Assembly: GCF_000516985.1 (NCBI RefSeq)
Contig: NW_006917092.1
Span: forward strand, 3,116,619 to 3,180,618
DNA: 64,000 nucleotides
Reading direction: 5' to 3'
DNA from: Pestalotiopsis fici W106-1
Lineage: Eukaryota; Ascomycota; Sordariomycetes; Amphisphaeriales; Sporocadaceae
Shown in pieces: positions 27,000-37,971 of the stretch. Within the stretch, counting starts at the first letter, position 1. Every line of letters starts with the position of its first letter. The notes below the pieces were generated by a model. The model worked only from the letters and a program-made list of their open reading frames with translations. It was not told the DNA's origin and ran no database searches. A program made the translations under genes and the position numbers.

Positions 27000-28068
27000 A
27001 TGATGGCGCAACCAAAGTCACCGCAGAAGATTGTTTTTGGGTCGATGACCTTGGGGAAAGAAGGTTGGGAAAACCCACTGTTAATCAAGCCGCTGAGCAA
27101 AACATGATGAAACTAACTGCATGGTAGGTGCTGAGCAAGCCCGTGTCCACTCGCTCGAGGAGGCAGGAAAGATTTTGGATGTGTTCCAAGCTCACGGACA
27201 CATCGAGGTTGACACGGCCCGATCCTATGCCGGGGGCTCGACCGAGGAATTCCTTGGCGCTCTTGGATGGCAAGACCGCGGAATCGTACTCGATACCAAG
27301 CTCTCACCCGTACCCGCGCAGCTCAAGTATAACCACACGCCGTCGGACCTGCGTCGAGGCCTCAAGGACTCTCTCGCCGCCCTCAAGACGGAAAAGATTG
27401 ACCTATGGTACCTCCATGCGCCGGACCACTCGGTCCCGTACGAGGACACTCTACGCGAAGTCAATGAATTGTACAAGCAGGGCTACTTTAAGCGGTTTGG
27501 CATCAGCAACTACGCGGCATGGGAGGTGGCCCAGATTAGCGAGCTCTGCATCCGCCATGGGTGGAAGCGGCCTGACGTGTACCAGGGCGTGTACAATGGC
27601 ATTCACCGCGGCGTCGAGCCGGAGCTGTTCCCTTGTCTGCGCTACTATGGTATTGCCTTTTACGCCTTCAACCCCCTCGCCGGCGGCTTCTTGACGGAGC
27701 GCTACCAGCGAGACACGGCGATTGCCGACTTGGAAAAGGGCAGCCGCTTTGACCCAGAGAGGATGCAGGGACGTAGCTACCGCGGCCGATACTGGAACGA
27801 GACGTATTTTGATGCGCTGGACGCAGTGAGGCCGGTTGCGAAAAAGCTTGGGATCAGCACGGCCGAGGCGGCGCTGCGATGGGAGAGCCACCATGGACAA
27901 CTTGACCGGGAGAAGGGCGATGCGATCATCATCGGGGCCAGCAGCGCTGCTCAATTGGAGGAGAATCTGGTCAATTTGGAAAAGGGCCCGTTGCCCGACG
28001 AGTTGGTCAAGGCATTTGACGATGCCTGGAATATTGCAAAGGCGGTGGTCGCTCCATACTTCCGATGA
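27000..28068 (+). CDS. aldo-keto reductase, AKR7 (aflatoxin-aldehyde-reductase-like), 334 aa
   Basis: Two exons: 27000-27063 and 27128-28068 (intron 64 bp). The first exon supplies the N-terminal strand KIVFGSMTLGKEG, which the second exon alone would lack. Catalytic residues of the superfamily can be followed: Asp in EVDTARSY with its Tyr, Lys in LDTKLSP, and His in WYLHAPDHS. Then come GISNYAAWEV, FNPLAGGFLTERY and the C-terminal cofactor segment DAIIIGASSAAQLEEN. AKR7 enzymes reduce aldehydes and dialdehydes with NADPH in the cytosol. Here a general detoxifying or metabolic reductase is likely; the specific substrate is unknown. Two ATGs in tandem begin the frame; the first is used. The length is normal for the family. 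Confidence 0.93.
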
Positions 28069-28548
28069 ACACACCGATGTGTCTAAATGTACCTGGGTAT
28101 GGAGACCAAGTCTTGTGTAGAAGAAAATACAGATTGACCGCTTGTTCTCGTACCAAAATGATCATAAGAGCATACTGAAAATGAGGCAATGTAGTAGGCC
28201 CATTGAAAAAGAATATCATATAATTGATCATGCACACATTAACATGAAGCACTATGAATATCGGAGGTAGGGGTTCCCTGTACTGGCAGTGAACTATTGA
28301 GTTGCATTAATCAGGCACAATACAACAAGGGCAGTGGAAGCTCAGCGCTTTGTTATTCTTTAGTGCTTGACTCTAGCACCAGGTCGCCTAGCGATTCAGT
28401 ACGTGCACGGACTTGCCTGCGATAAGATAAATTTTTTGGCGGGGCCTTTAGTAGAGCTTCGTTACGAGAAAGAATTCCGCGACAGCTTCAGTCTTTCACG
28501 CTCCTTCTTTTCTAGGTGAGACATGCGGTTGTGCTTGCGATTTTCACA
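28069..28548. other. intergenic, promoter of PUS1
   Basis: 480 bp between two same-strand genes with no open frame of note. A GATAAGATAAATTTTTTGG stretch at about 28420 precedes the PUS1 leader. Confidence 0.5.
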
Positions 28549-30665
28549 ATGGCTCCCGAATCGGAATCTCACCCCGAGCCTCAGCGCTCCGCTCCCTCTG
28601 AGGCGCAATCCAACAAGCCTGTGCCTGCTGCCGAACCAGCAAAGACCAAGGATGTTCCAGACGGCGAGTCGGGCGCTGCAGCAGACGGCGAGCCCCGGAA
28701 GCGCAAGTTCGACGGTGGCCGAGGGGGTCGTGGAGGACGGAATCGACGTGGTGGCGGTCGCGGAGGAAAAGGCAGCGGTCGCAAGCACGAGTTCACGCAC
28801 AAGGAGGCCAAGTAAGTCTGATATTCATCCTCTTCGCGGCGCAGTGTAGTACACCCATGCCAATGCGGGCTAACGCAGCACATCGCAGCGAGCAACGTGG
28901 CGACAAGCGCGAGCGCCAAAATGACTGGCGAGAGCGCAAGCGGCTAAAGGTCGACGAGAGCGGTAGACGCGTCGGTGCCGACGGCGAGCAGAGCTACATG
29001 AGCATCCAGTTCCCCAAGGAAGAGATCGAGGCCGAGGAGCGCCGACCGAAGCGCAAGGTTGCTGTCATGGTTGGATACGCGGGCACGGGATACCATGGTC
29101 TGCAGATCAACCACAAGGAGAAGACCATTGAAGGAGATTTGTTTGGCGCATTTGTTGCGGCCAAGGCAATCTCAAAAGTCAACGCCGACGATCCACGAAA
29201 GTCGAGTCTGGTACGAACTGCGAGAACCGACAAGGGTGTACATGCGGCCGGCAATGTCATTTCCCTAAAGCTGATCATTGAGGATCCGGACATTCTTCAA
29301 AAGATCAACGACGCGCTGCCGCCTCAGATCAGAGTCTGGGGTATCCAAAGAACCAACAATTCCTTTAGCTGCTACCAAGCCTGCGATTCGAGATGGTACG
29401 AGTACCTGATGCCCAGCTATTGCCTGCTGCCGCCTCACCCAGAGAGCTTTTTGGGCAAGAAGGTTGTCGATTCGGTCAAGGAGCATGGTGTTGAGGAGCA
29501 GTACAACCAGCGCTTGGCTGACGTTGCCAACTTTTGGGAGGACGTGGAGAAGAATGATATCCAACCTATTCTTGACAGCCTGGCCCCAGATATTCGCGAA
29601 CGTGTCCAGCGAAGGAGACATGCTGCCGAGTCCGAGAGCCAGGGCTCCAAGATTGTCAAGATCGACGAACCTGCCGAGGATGACGCACAAGATAGCACTG
29701 CTGAGAAGGCCGACACGGAAACACAACCTGCGGATGACACAACAACAAAGGACACCGATGTTGTCATGACCACGTTGGACCAAGATAATGTGACTAGTGA
29801 GACAACCGCAGCAGATGAAGCCGATGCTACTTCGACGCAACCCTCAGAGCCGAAGGAAATGAAGGAGTCAAAAGAGCCTAATCCTGTGGATGTCGCCCTC
29901 AAGAGGATCAAGGCCGCTTACGTGGCAGCGAAGCGCCGATACCGCATCACCCCAGAACGCCTGAACCAGCTCCAGGAAGCTCTGAACCAGTACCTGGGAA
30001 CGAAGAATTACCACAACTACACGGTGCAGAAGAATGCTACAGACCCGTCTGCCAAGCGTACCATTAAATCTTTTGTTGTAAACCCCGAACCAGTTCAGAT
30101 CAACGATACACAATGGCTCTCTCTCAAGGTCCACGGCCAATCCTTCATGATGCACCAAATCCGCAAGATGGTCGGCATGGCGGTGCTTGTGGTTCGCTGC
30201 GGAACAGACATGGAGCGCATCTCTCAAACGTACCGTGACGACAAAATCAGTATCCCAAAGGCTCCCAGTCTGGGACTTTTACTGGAGCGCCCCGTTTTCC
30301 ACAACTACAATCAAAGAGCCCAGGATAGCTTTGAGCGACCTGCGATCGACTTTGGCAACTACGAAAAGGAGATCCAGCAGTTCAAAAACGAGCACATCTA
30401 CCAGCGCATTTTTGACCTTGAGGAAAAGGAGAACTCGTAAGCACCCCAGTCAACGTTGTTTGGGATAGTGTAACTGATCAGCTCTAGATTCCATACTTTC
30501 TTCCACCAGATCGACCACTTCAAATCTGATTACTTCTTGTGGGTAACTGCCGGTGGTATTCCAGCTGCCCGCAAGCGCACTGGGCAGGGTGACGATATGC
30601 CCGAGCCTCTGAAGGCTGAGCTGGGCGACGACGAAAGTGAAGACGTCGAGGGTGGTGAAGGTTAA
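28549..30665 (+). CDS. PUS1: tRNA pseudouridine synthase 1 (TruA family), 662 aa
   Basis: Three exons: 28549-28811, 28889-30436 and 30488-30665. TruA-family motifs are VGYAGTGYHGLQ, RTARTDKGVHAAGN with catalytic Asp202, YEYLMPSY, the NYHNYT region and MHQIRKMVGMAVLVVR. The N-terminus is a disordered GRGGRGGRNRRGGGRGGKG tract, probably RNA-binding. An acidic Thr/Asp-rich insert divides the catalytic domain (about residues 345-430). The third exon is easy to miss: the donor at 30437 overlaps an apparent TAA stop, but after splicing the frame continues with FHTFFHQIDHFKSDYFLWV and an acidic tail ending at 30663-30665. Pus1 isomerises uridines in tRNA, U2 snRNA and mRNA, mainly in the nucleus. 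It is convergent with MED22. Confidence 0.95.
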
Positions 30666-31025
30666 GGCGCTGTGATGAAGCGGCCACAAACTCAATAGCC
30701 AGCCACTGTCGGTGGCCAGGCACAATGCATTTATAGATTGCAGCTTTGTATAGATGAATCGAAATAAGAGATCACAAAGCAGCCCAAGTTCATTGGAGTA
30801 GATAAACCATGTCAACGCCTGGTGACCACCTTTTTTCAACGTTGGGGTATCGATGTAATCGCAGCCATATCCTAGTCTTGCCGAACGCCTCAAAAAATTC
30901 AAACACACCTGTGCCACTAAACAGACCTGCGGCAGCTCCAAAAATCCGCATAGACGCCATGCCATTGGGTCTTGAGAAGATGCTGTTCCACGAGAAGGAG
31001 CCCCGCCCTTCCCTTACTCACTCCC
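30666..31025. other. intergenic between convergent PUS1 and MED22
   Basis: 360 bp of shared 3' region. No gene is seen. Confidence 0.6.
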
Positions 31026-31670
31026 TCACGCCGCTTGCTGTTCCGAACCGCGCGCCCTGGCCTCGGCGTCGCGCTTCTGCCCCTCCATCCGCTGTGCCAT
31101 GAGCGTATTGTAGAGCTCCTGGACGCGCATAGCCTTGGCGTCCAGCTCGGCCTGCTGCGCGGCGTCCTCGCCGGGCTTGCGCAGCGGGCCCTTGATCCAG
31201 AGCGCCTTGATCTCTCGCGTAATGACGAGGAGGTTCTGGATTTCCGTAATCTGGCACGGCAAGCTTGTTAGTATGTACGCAAACCACTAGGCATCGTGAG
31301 AAGGCAGTGGACAAAGATCGTTATAAAGACGGATTAAAAAAAAAAGGCGGTTCATTCGTACCAAGGCATTTGTCTCCGTCTCCATCCGCATCTGGTTGAG
31401 GGCCTCGGTGTCTAGTGCGCCGTCCCTCGGAATCGGCGCCGTGGCCGCCTTGGTCATGTTGAGGAAGCGTCGCAGAATCGCAGCCATCGCCTTGTTATGC
31501 CGATCTGCAAGCCGGCCCCTTTTGGTCAGTACATACAGCTTGTCCCTTGTCGCTGAGGAAGGCGCTTCTCATTGCCATTTGTGGATGATGTTTTGGTGTC
31601 CCGATTTCGACGGAACTCAACAATTTGACGACGTACCGATGAGAGTTCCCTGCTCCTTCTTTCGATCCAT
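31026..31670 (-). CDS. MED22: Mediator complex subunit 22 (Srb6/Surf5 family), 133 aa
   Basis: Three exons: 31670-31637, 31504-31362 and 31250-31026. The joined protein starts MDRKKEQGTLIDRHNKAM and continues with RFLNMTKAATAPIP, ETETNALITEIQNLLVITREIKALWI and a charged coiled-coil tail ending in EQQAA. This is the usual fungal Med22 order and length. A textbook branch site (ACTAAC) lies just before the last exon. Med22 is part of the Mediator head module, which bridges activators and RNA polymerase II in the nucleus. The exon 1/exon 2 join splits the codon for Asp12. No single frame covers the protein, so it is missed without splicing. Confidence 0.9.
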
Positions 31671-32297
31671 TGTGATTGGAACTCGTGACTAAAGAGATTG
31701 AGTGTTGTGGCAATGAGGAAAGACTTGACTTTGCAGACAGAATCTGAATGTCGGAAGTATTTATACAGTGATGGTGCACAGTGGTTTTCGTGCCATGGGA
31801 ATGCGCTTAGGGATCTCTTGGGCGGGGGGAACGTATGGGAAGATCACGTGACCTTCATATGGCCATATTCAATCTCTAAACAGTTTCCCGTTCGAGAACC
31901 AAATATTACCACGCATATCTTGTGCGTGTGTGAGTAAATAATGATCATCCGTTTTCAAAATTAGAAGTAAGGTCTTTATTTTTTTTTTCCCGGTGTCGCT
32001 GCATGCTCGTCTCAATGCATTGGTCTTCATTTAAGCGCTACCAAGTAACATCTACGTTCTCTCGGGAGGATAGGGATCTGGGGTTTGTGTTCTACGAGTA
32101 CCGGCTCACAAAACGTTTCCCTTTCTCCTGATCTTGGGGTTGTTGACTCACTTCTGATCGTAGCTCCAGCAACAATGCTTTACATATGTACAATGGGCAA
32201 ATTTTCAAATAAGTGCAAAGTTTGAATTAGGTCCACCTTGTGATTAGGCTTTTGAGTTATCATGACAGGGTGGATTACCCTGATTGTAATGTTCACC
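31671..32297. other. intergenic, MED22 promoter and flavoprotein 3' end
   Basis: About 630 bp. A run of T at 31978-31989 is the only notable feature. Confidence 0.5.
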
Positions 32298-33664
32298 CTA
32301 TCTGTCCTTTCCTGATTGCTCTGCAAGTGGTGCCCCAGCCAACTTGAAGTCAGCACCAACCTGACCCCAAGCATGCTTGATGCCCAGATCAAGCGCGGTA
32401 CTCTTTCTGTCGGGAATGAGAACATCAGAGCCATCGCTGTCCATGGCATAAATGGCTTTATGCGATTTTCCTAGAGTCAGTTTGATGGCGTTTTCGAGAA
32501 ACCATTTTGGCTTGTAAATTTGTGAAGGCACCCGACCATTGATCATGTCCAAAATATTGCCCACTACAATGTCGGCCTGCATGAACCCGGCACGTGCCAT
32601 CTTGGGCCCTCCGTGCTCTGCCACATCTCCAAAGGCAAATATAGGCAGATTATGGCTGATCGGCGTGTCTTGTGGCCACACTTGTAGTGTCGGATCGACC
32701 AGGATCCGGGAAGTCTCCTTTGAGATGGCACTAGGGAGGTACGATGTGAGGATGGCTGAGTTGGGTCGCTGTCCTGTGCAGCCAATCTATATTTCTGATT
32801 AGTAGGTTTCTTGTGAGACTAATCGATTATACGCGGACTTACAATCAGATCAAAATCCTCCTTGCGGCCATCAGAAAAGGCCAATGTTGCAGACCTTGCA
32901 AAATTACCCTGTGCAGGCATCTCTGGCCGCTCATTTAGGAGAACACGGACTCCGAGCTCGTTTCGCAGGGCATCGAGTGCGTAGTCCTGTAAGCGTTTGC
33001 CAAAGTGATTCATCACATTATCGCGCGAGTGAACCAGGGTGACCTCTTTGTCGGGATAAAAATCCTTGATGTCGCTGGACAGCTGAACACCCACTGCCCC
33101 GCCTCCGACAATGGCGATCCTCTGGCTTGATTTGATAGCTTGCTGAACTCCCCGCAACTCGTAGCAGGCATCCTCACGCTCAGTTGATCTGACCTGCACC
33201 GGGAGCGGCTGTGACGACCCCGTGGCAATGGCCAGGTAGGAGTAATCGATAGCTTCTCCCGATGCGAGCAGCACTTGTTCCCCCGAGACGTCGACCACCG
33301 TGTCTTGAATGTGTGTGACGATGCCGGTTGGAGCTCCCCGACCGATCCCGTCGTATGGGATAAAGGCCATGTGCTCGTGCTCGGTCAGGACGGAGAACCG
33401 AGGGAAGACGAAAGAGTAGTTGAGGTGCGAATTCTTCTCGATCCAGATCACCTTGTATCCCGTGGGCAATGTCTCTGACAACCTCTTGACCAGCTGAATA
33501 CCTGCAAAAGAACCTCCTACTACCACGACATTCTTGGCATCAGCTCGGTATCGCCACGTCCAGCCGTGGTACACTGCAGCTATGCGCTGTATAGCCATTT
33601 TGCCCATCATGGGGAAGAACAGTTGGAGAGCCTTGCGGATCAACGTTAATTTATCTGAGGCCAT
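32298..33664 (-). CDS. AIFM2/FSP1-like FAD-dependent NAD(P)H oxidoreductase, 436 aa
   Basis: Two exons: 33664-32843 and 32786-32298 (intron 56 bp, donor GTAAGT). The N-terminal FAD-binding Rossmann motif is NVVVVGGSFAGIQLVKRL (about residues 44-62). The second dinucleotide fold is RIAIVGGGAVGVQLSSDI. The ATG motif region YSYLAIATGSSQ and the C-terminal IFAFGDVAEHGGPKMA (FAD contact) are all present. This is the AMID/AIFM2 type of single-subunit quinone-type oxidoreductase, of which human FSP1 is the best-known member. In fungi such proteins are scattered and their substrates are unknown. The first ~30 residues contain a moderately hydrophobic stretch (LQLFFPMMGKMAIQRIAAV) that could bind a membrane surface. 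The gene appears intact. Confidence 0.9.
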
Positions 33665-36600
33665 GGTGATGGATAGTATCTCCAGACTTTGGAATTATTT
33701 CGAGGTTGTTATACGGGCAATTCAAAGCGCTGCGATCGCCTTCCGAGCCACCAGAAAGTGAGGTAAAATGATGGAAAGTTATGATGCAAGTTTTGGACCA
33801 AGAATATAGCCTTTATCAGATTAATCTAATCAGATCTACTTCCCGTACCTAAGAAAGAGGCATCATGCAGATTTAAACATTAGTATTCGGCATGCTGCGC
33901 CGAGTGGTATGCTTGACGCCGTGTCCGCATCGGGGCCGACCAAGTCTATGGCGGAGATATTAAGTCCGAGTCTCGGGATATTCGATTTCGTAGCAAGAAT
34001 AACACCAATGATACTGTCGTCCTGGAAATATGAAATGACCATTCGGTTCCGATTTTGGAGATACTTACAAATCTCCCAATGTTGTCAAGCATTCGTATGG
34101 GCCTATGGCTGGCGGCCACCCTGTTTCATGGAATGGCGACTGCGCCGAGGTCGGCGACCCAGCAAACACCGCCAGCCACACTGAATAATAGGTAAAGCCT
34201 TTCGCACAAGCCTTGGCTGCTGGAAATATCATTCTGTCTCATTTGAATTCATGATTTTCTTTTCTTTTTCAATGTGTCTACGCTCATCAGCTTTCTTCGC
34301 TGTCGCATTGTGTTCTACACAACCGTCAGAAGACTGTCGCCTCTTCCTCTTGACTTGGGTAGCCATCGGCCAAGTTTCGTCCATCATCATTCATATAATA
34401 CGACAAAGGATGATAATGTGTTCAAAAGATGAATTGAGACACTAGGGCACGAGAATTGGGATATCTTCCAAGTTTGTTCTACGCATCTCCATGGGACCGA
34501 ATCTGCACAGCCCCAGACGGAGGAAAGCGGTTTCAATATCAAACGAAATAAACGCGCTCAAGCAAGAATCGGTAGCATTGACTGTGCATACCGGCTGCAG
34601 TGAATGATCTAGACCAGCGGAAAATATGTTAATTGAAAAGCGTGACTGCGTCCCAACTAATTATTGGCTTGAAGCCGCCTAGTCTCTCCTCTGACAGTGC
34701 TTCGTAATCACGAAAAGGCTCAGTATTTGCCGAGTGGCCAATACATATTCCTGAGCCAAAAACGGCTGGCGTAACTATAGCTTCAAGGAAATTGTGGGAA
34801 AAGAAATATGAACCACGGACCTTGATCCCATTGCAGTGCGCTGTCATTGCGGGCAGACAATATTTTAGTAGAAACACTCTTTAATGATGCACTAGACGCC
34901 CATTACATTCGCAGACAGGCAATTGTATTCATGGTGATGTTATACAGAGAAAATTTACGAAATAAACGAAGCACGTCAGTTCAATCTTGGCCAATGGGAA
35001 AGACATCCAGGATAATGAGACTCTGTTCATATGCAACGAAGGACTCTCTGTAGACTGATATGGCCGGCTCGGATGACCTTGTATGAGAAATATTCGCCAG
35101 AGTCACGACTCTTTAGACGAGGCAGATGATGCAGTGACATGGCAAACTAGAGTGTCATCACACTACATTGTAATGGCATCAATATACTCGGCACCCTACT
35201 GCTGTCATACTCGCACAATCAACACTTAGAGATGCACAATGTGTTTCTCGCGTACAGTTACCAAAGCGGTTACATGGTGCAATACAACCAGCTTACCCAG
35301 ACTGTCGGTGTGCGTACCGGAGCATCCGTACGTACGTGTGTTCTGAGCAAGGAACTCCGAACCGCCAGGCCAGGGCCACTTTTGGGCCAACTCATGCCAA
35401 CGCAAAGTTTGGTGACCGTGCGGGGAAAGGGAGACTAAAAGTCTAATAAAAACGGATCTTACAAGGATGTATCATGTTTTCCAGTAAGTCCAGGCTGTGC
35501 CAGCAATGTCTGTTTTACCCACCCTACTACCACCACGCTGGCACTCGACGTTGAGCACTGCCGGGGGGCTCCAGGTACCTAATCATAGCTAATCTGCGAC
35601 TTTATTCCGTACTATCAGCCTTTCAGGCACTGATCGGTCGCCCTACTCTAATGAACGGGGCATGGGGGGAGCCAACAGAGGCCGCTCGAATGAATCCTGA
35701 AGGCCCAAAAGGATTTGACTGCGCGCACTTGTCGAATTGTGCAATTGCCGAGCATTACTAGTTTCCAGAATAGTTGCGCCGTGGGCTGACTAGAACTATG
35801 TACGAGACAAAACTCTTCTCAGCTAATGTGCGTTATTTTTGAATTTTTCAGTCTGGACTCTGGGAATTATCAGAATTTTTTCTTCTTTTTCTCCCGTGCT
35901 GCTTTGATTGGCTTCGCCCTGCATTAGAGCTTGCATAAGGCTTTTTCTCAGGCTTGTGCCGTGACACGTGACAGGGTGGTACGGGTTCCTGCAGCCAACT
36001 GGTACCAAGATGTACTCATTTCAACCGTCCATCCAATCACAGACACGTGGATTCCCGACGCTAGCCCAGAGGATCATGAATCGTTCCTGCGCCGGGGCAT
36101 TTTTAGGGTGCTACGATGGTACGCTATGAAGTGCTGACTGCAAGGTACAGACGGGGGACGTTCCCCTAGCCTGTTTCCCATCTCCATTCTGGTGTTTGCC
36201 CAGTCTGTTTTGCGCTATTGCTGTGACCCGCGACTCCCCCCGGCCGGGCTCCCAGTTGGGCCTCAGGCCCTCAGCTCCAGCCAAGAGAGGCGCAATGGCG
36301 CTGCGAGCCGGCGCTTCATCTTCTCTGTTGAGATTTTTCCTCCCCCTTCCTGTTGTTTTACTACGGAGTACTTGTTTACGACGCTCGCCGCGCCCGTTCG
36401 TCATTCTTTCTTTCCAGTCCTTCTCTAACCTCCGCGAGACTACACCAACTCCGCCGCGCACTTTGTGGCAGTCCATTCTTTGCTCCCAGCGAGCTTCGAT
36501 ATCCAAATCAACCAAAAAAAAGTCACTCCTTGACAGAATCAGACAGTCCAGCCCAGCGGGCGACTACACAAGACAAACAGATTCATATAACCTCATTTGA

Positions 36601-36723
36601 GTGTAGTCTCGACTCCCATCCGGAAACCATAGATCCATCGTATACCCAGCACGGATACAACAGTGCCCTTTGACCCTCATTGCCAACAACTCAGGCCTCT
36701 TCATTTCAAGAAACATAAGAACA
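33665..36723. other. 3.1-kb intergenic region
   Basis: No convincing gene. Frames at 36.2-36.6 kb lie in the CT-rich leader of the next gene and look spurious. The final ~350 bp (36350-36700) are pyrimidine-rich with several short CAACTCC/CCAG tracts typical of a strongly transcribed gene leader. Confidence 0.5.
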
Positions 36724-37971
36724 ATGTACGGCTTCAACTACGCCACCATCTTGGCCCTCGCGGCAGGCACCGCGGCTACAAGCGTCTCAACGACTCCCCA
36801 CGACTCCTACTCGTCTTCCGTCGGTGTTCTTGGTTGTAAGATTGATACCAATCGCGTAGCCTACTGGCCAGGCTCCGTCGACTGCAACAACATCTGTGTC
36901 AAGCTCACCTATGGAGATCGCTCCGTCAACCTTTTGCGCATTGACCAGTCTGGCGGCGCTTATGATATCAGCTACGACGCCTGGGCCTACCTCCAGACCG
37001 GCAAGTCCGCTTCTGTTGATGCCATCACTGGTGGAGGTGTCGACATGGAATACGAAGAGGTGGACGCCTCGGAATGCGCCGACTTGATCAAGACTGATGG
37101 CTCCAAACTGCCACTCTCTGCTTCCAACAGCATGAACTTCTTGGCTAGCTGTCTGGCAGAGCCGGATAGCTGGGTTGCCCAGAACCACGTTCTCTACAAC
37201 ATCTGCGACTCGGTTTGCACTTTGGGCTATGACGAGACATGCACGCTTGATCTGGCCGTCAGCAACCAGCCCAGCTGCTCGCACACCCTCGGACTCACCA
37301 CGTCCTTGACGTCGACGCCGGTTTACAACATCGAGTATCAGTCTGGCAAGGTTGTCACGGCCGGCAGTGGAGTTGTTGCAAGTGGCTACACCTATGCTGA
37401 AGCCAGTGCCGACTCGTCATCTGACTCGTCGTCCGACTCTGATGCCGAGGTGGAAACTGTAGCGACCACCTCGGCTGCGCCGGCTGTCAGCACCGCCACC
37501 ACTTCTACGGTCGATGCCGTCTTCCTTGAGGTTACTAGCAGCTCGTCTTCCGTCCAAGAATACAAGACTGCCCCAGCCACGACGACCGCAGCTGCCACGA
37601 CTTCCTCCTTTGCTCCTGCCTACAGCACTCAGTCTACCACTGCCGCCCAAACCACCGAGTCTGCAAGCTCTTCTGCCACTACTCTGGTCTCCTCGGTTCA
37701 ATCCTCTACTACAGCTGGCTCCAGCTCGATTGCCTCTACCGCAGCTGGCACCAGCTCGATTGCCTCAAGTGCTGTACCGACGAGCGCCAATGCTTCGAGC
37801 ACATTGGTGGTTGCTACAAAGTCGTCTTCTCAAAGCAGCGCGACCAGCAGTGGCTCTGCTGCTACCGGCACTGCTCAGCCAATAACCTCTGGTGCCAACT
37901 CCAAGGTCGGTGCGTCAGTCTCGGCGTTAATCTCAAGCATTGCCATTTACTTGCTTGTGAGCGCCCTGTAG
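36724..37971 (+). CDS. GPI-anchored Ser/Thr-rich cell-wall protein with N-terminal Cys domain (415 aa)
   Basis: A single exon. ATG at 36724 opens a signal peptide (MYGFNYATILALAAGTAATS). Residues ~33-190 form a Cys-containing domain (LGCKIDTNRVAYWPG, DCNNICVKLTYG, LLRIDQSGGAYDISYDAW, SCLAEPDSWVAQNHVLYNICD) that is conserved in many ascomycete secreted proteins. It resembles a double-psi beta-barrel (RlpA/expansin-like), although I infer that only from pattern. Residues ~225-395 are a Ser/Thr/Ala-rich stalk likely to be O-mannosylated, with a partial duplication around TAGSSSIAS/TAAGTSSIAS. The C-terminus (SVSALISSIAIYLLVSAL) is a hydrophobic GPI-transfer signal, with a likely omega site near GANSK. 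It acts at the cell surface or wall; the precise role is unknown. Confidence 0.85.
   Translation: MYGFNYATILALAAGTAATSVSTTPHDSYSSSVGVLGCKIDTNRVAYWPGSVDCNNICVKLTYGDRSVNLLRIDQSGGAYDISYDAWAYLQTGKSASVDAITGGGVDMEYEEVDASECADLIKTDGSKLPLSASNSMNFLASCLAEPDSWVAQNHVLYNICDSVCTLGYDETCTLDLAVSNQPSCSHTLGLTTSLTSTPVYNIEYQSGKVVTAGSGVVASGYTYAEASADSSSDSSSDSDAEVETVATTSAAPAVSTATTSTVDAVFLEVTSSSSSVQEYKTAPATTTAAATTSSFAPAYSTQSTTAAQTTESASSSATTLVSSVQSSTTAGSSSIASTAAGTSSIASSAVPTSANASSTLVVATKSSSQSSATSSGSAATGTAQPITSGANSKVGASVSALISSIAIYLLVSAL

Noticed and set aside
36192..36600. 134-codon frames on both strands before the GPI-anchored protein
   Set aside because: They lie in a CT-rich leader and read as low-complexity Pro/Arg/Ser; typical shadow of a promoter.
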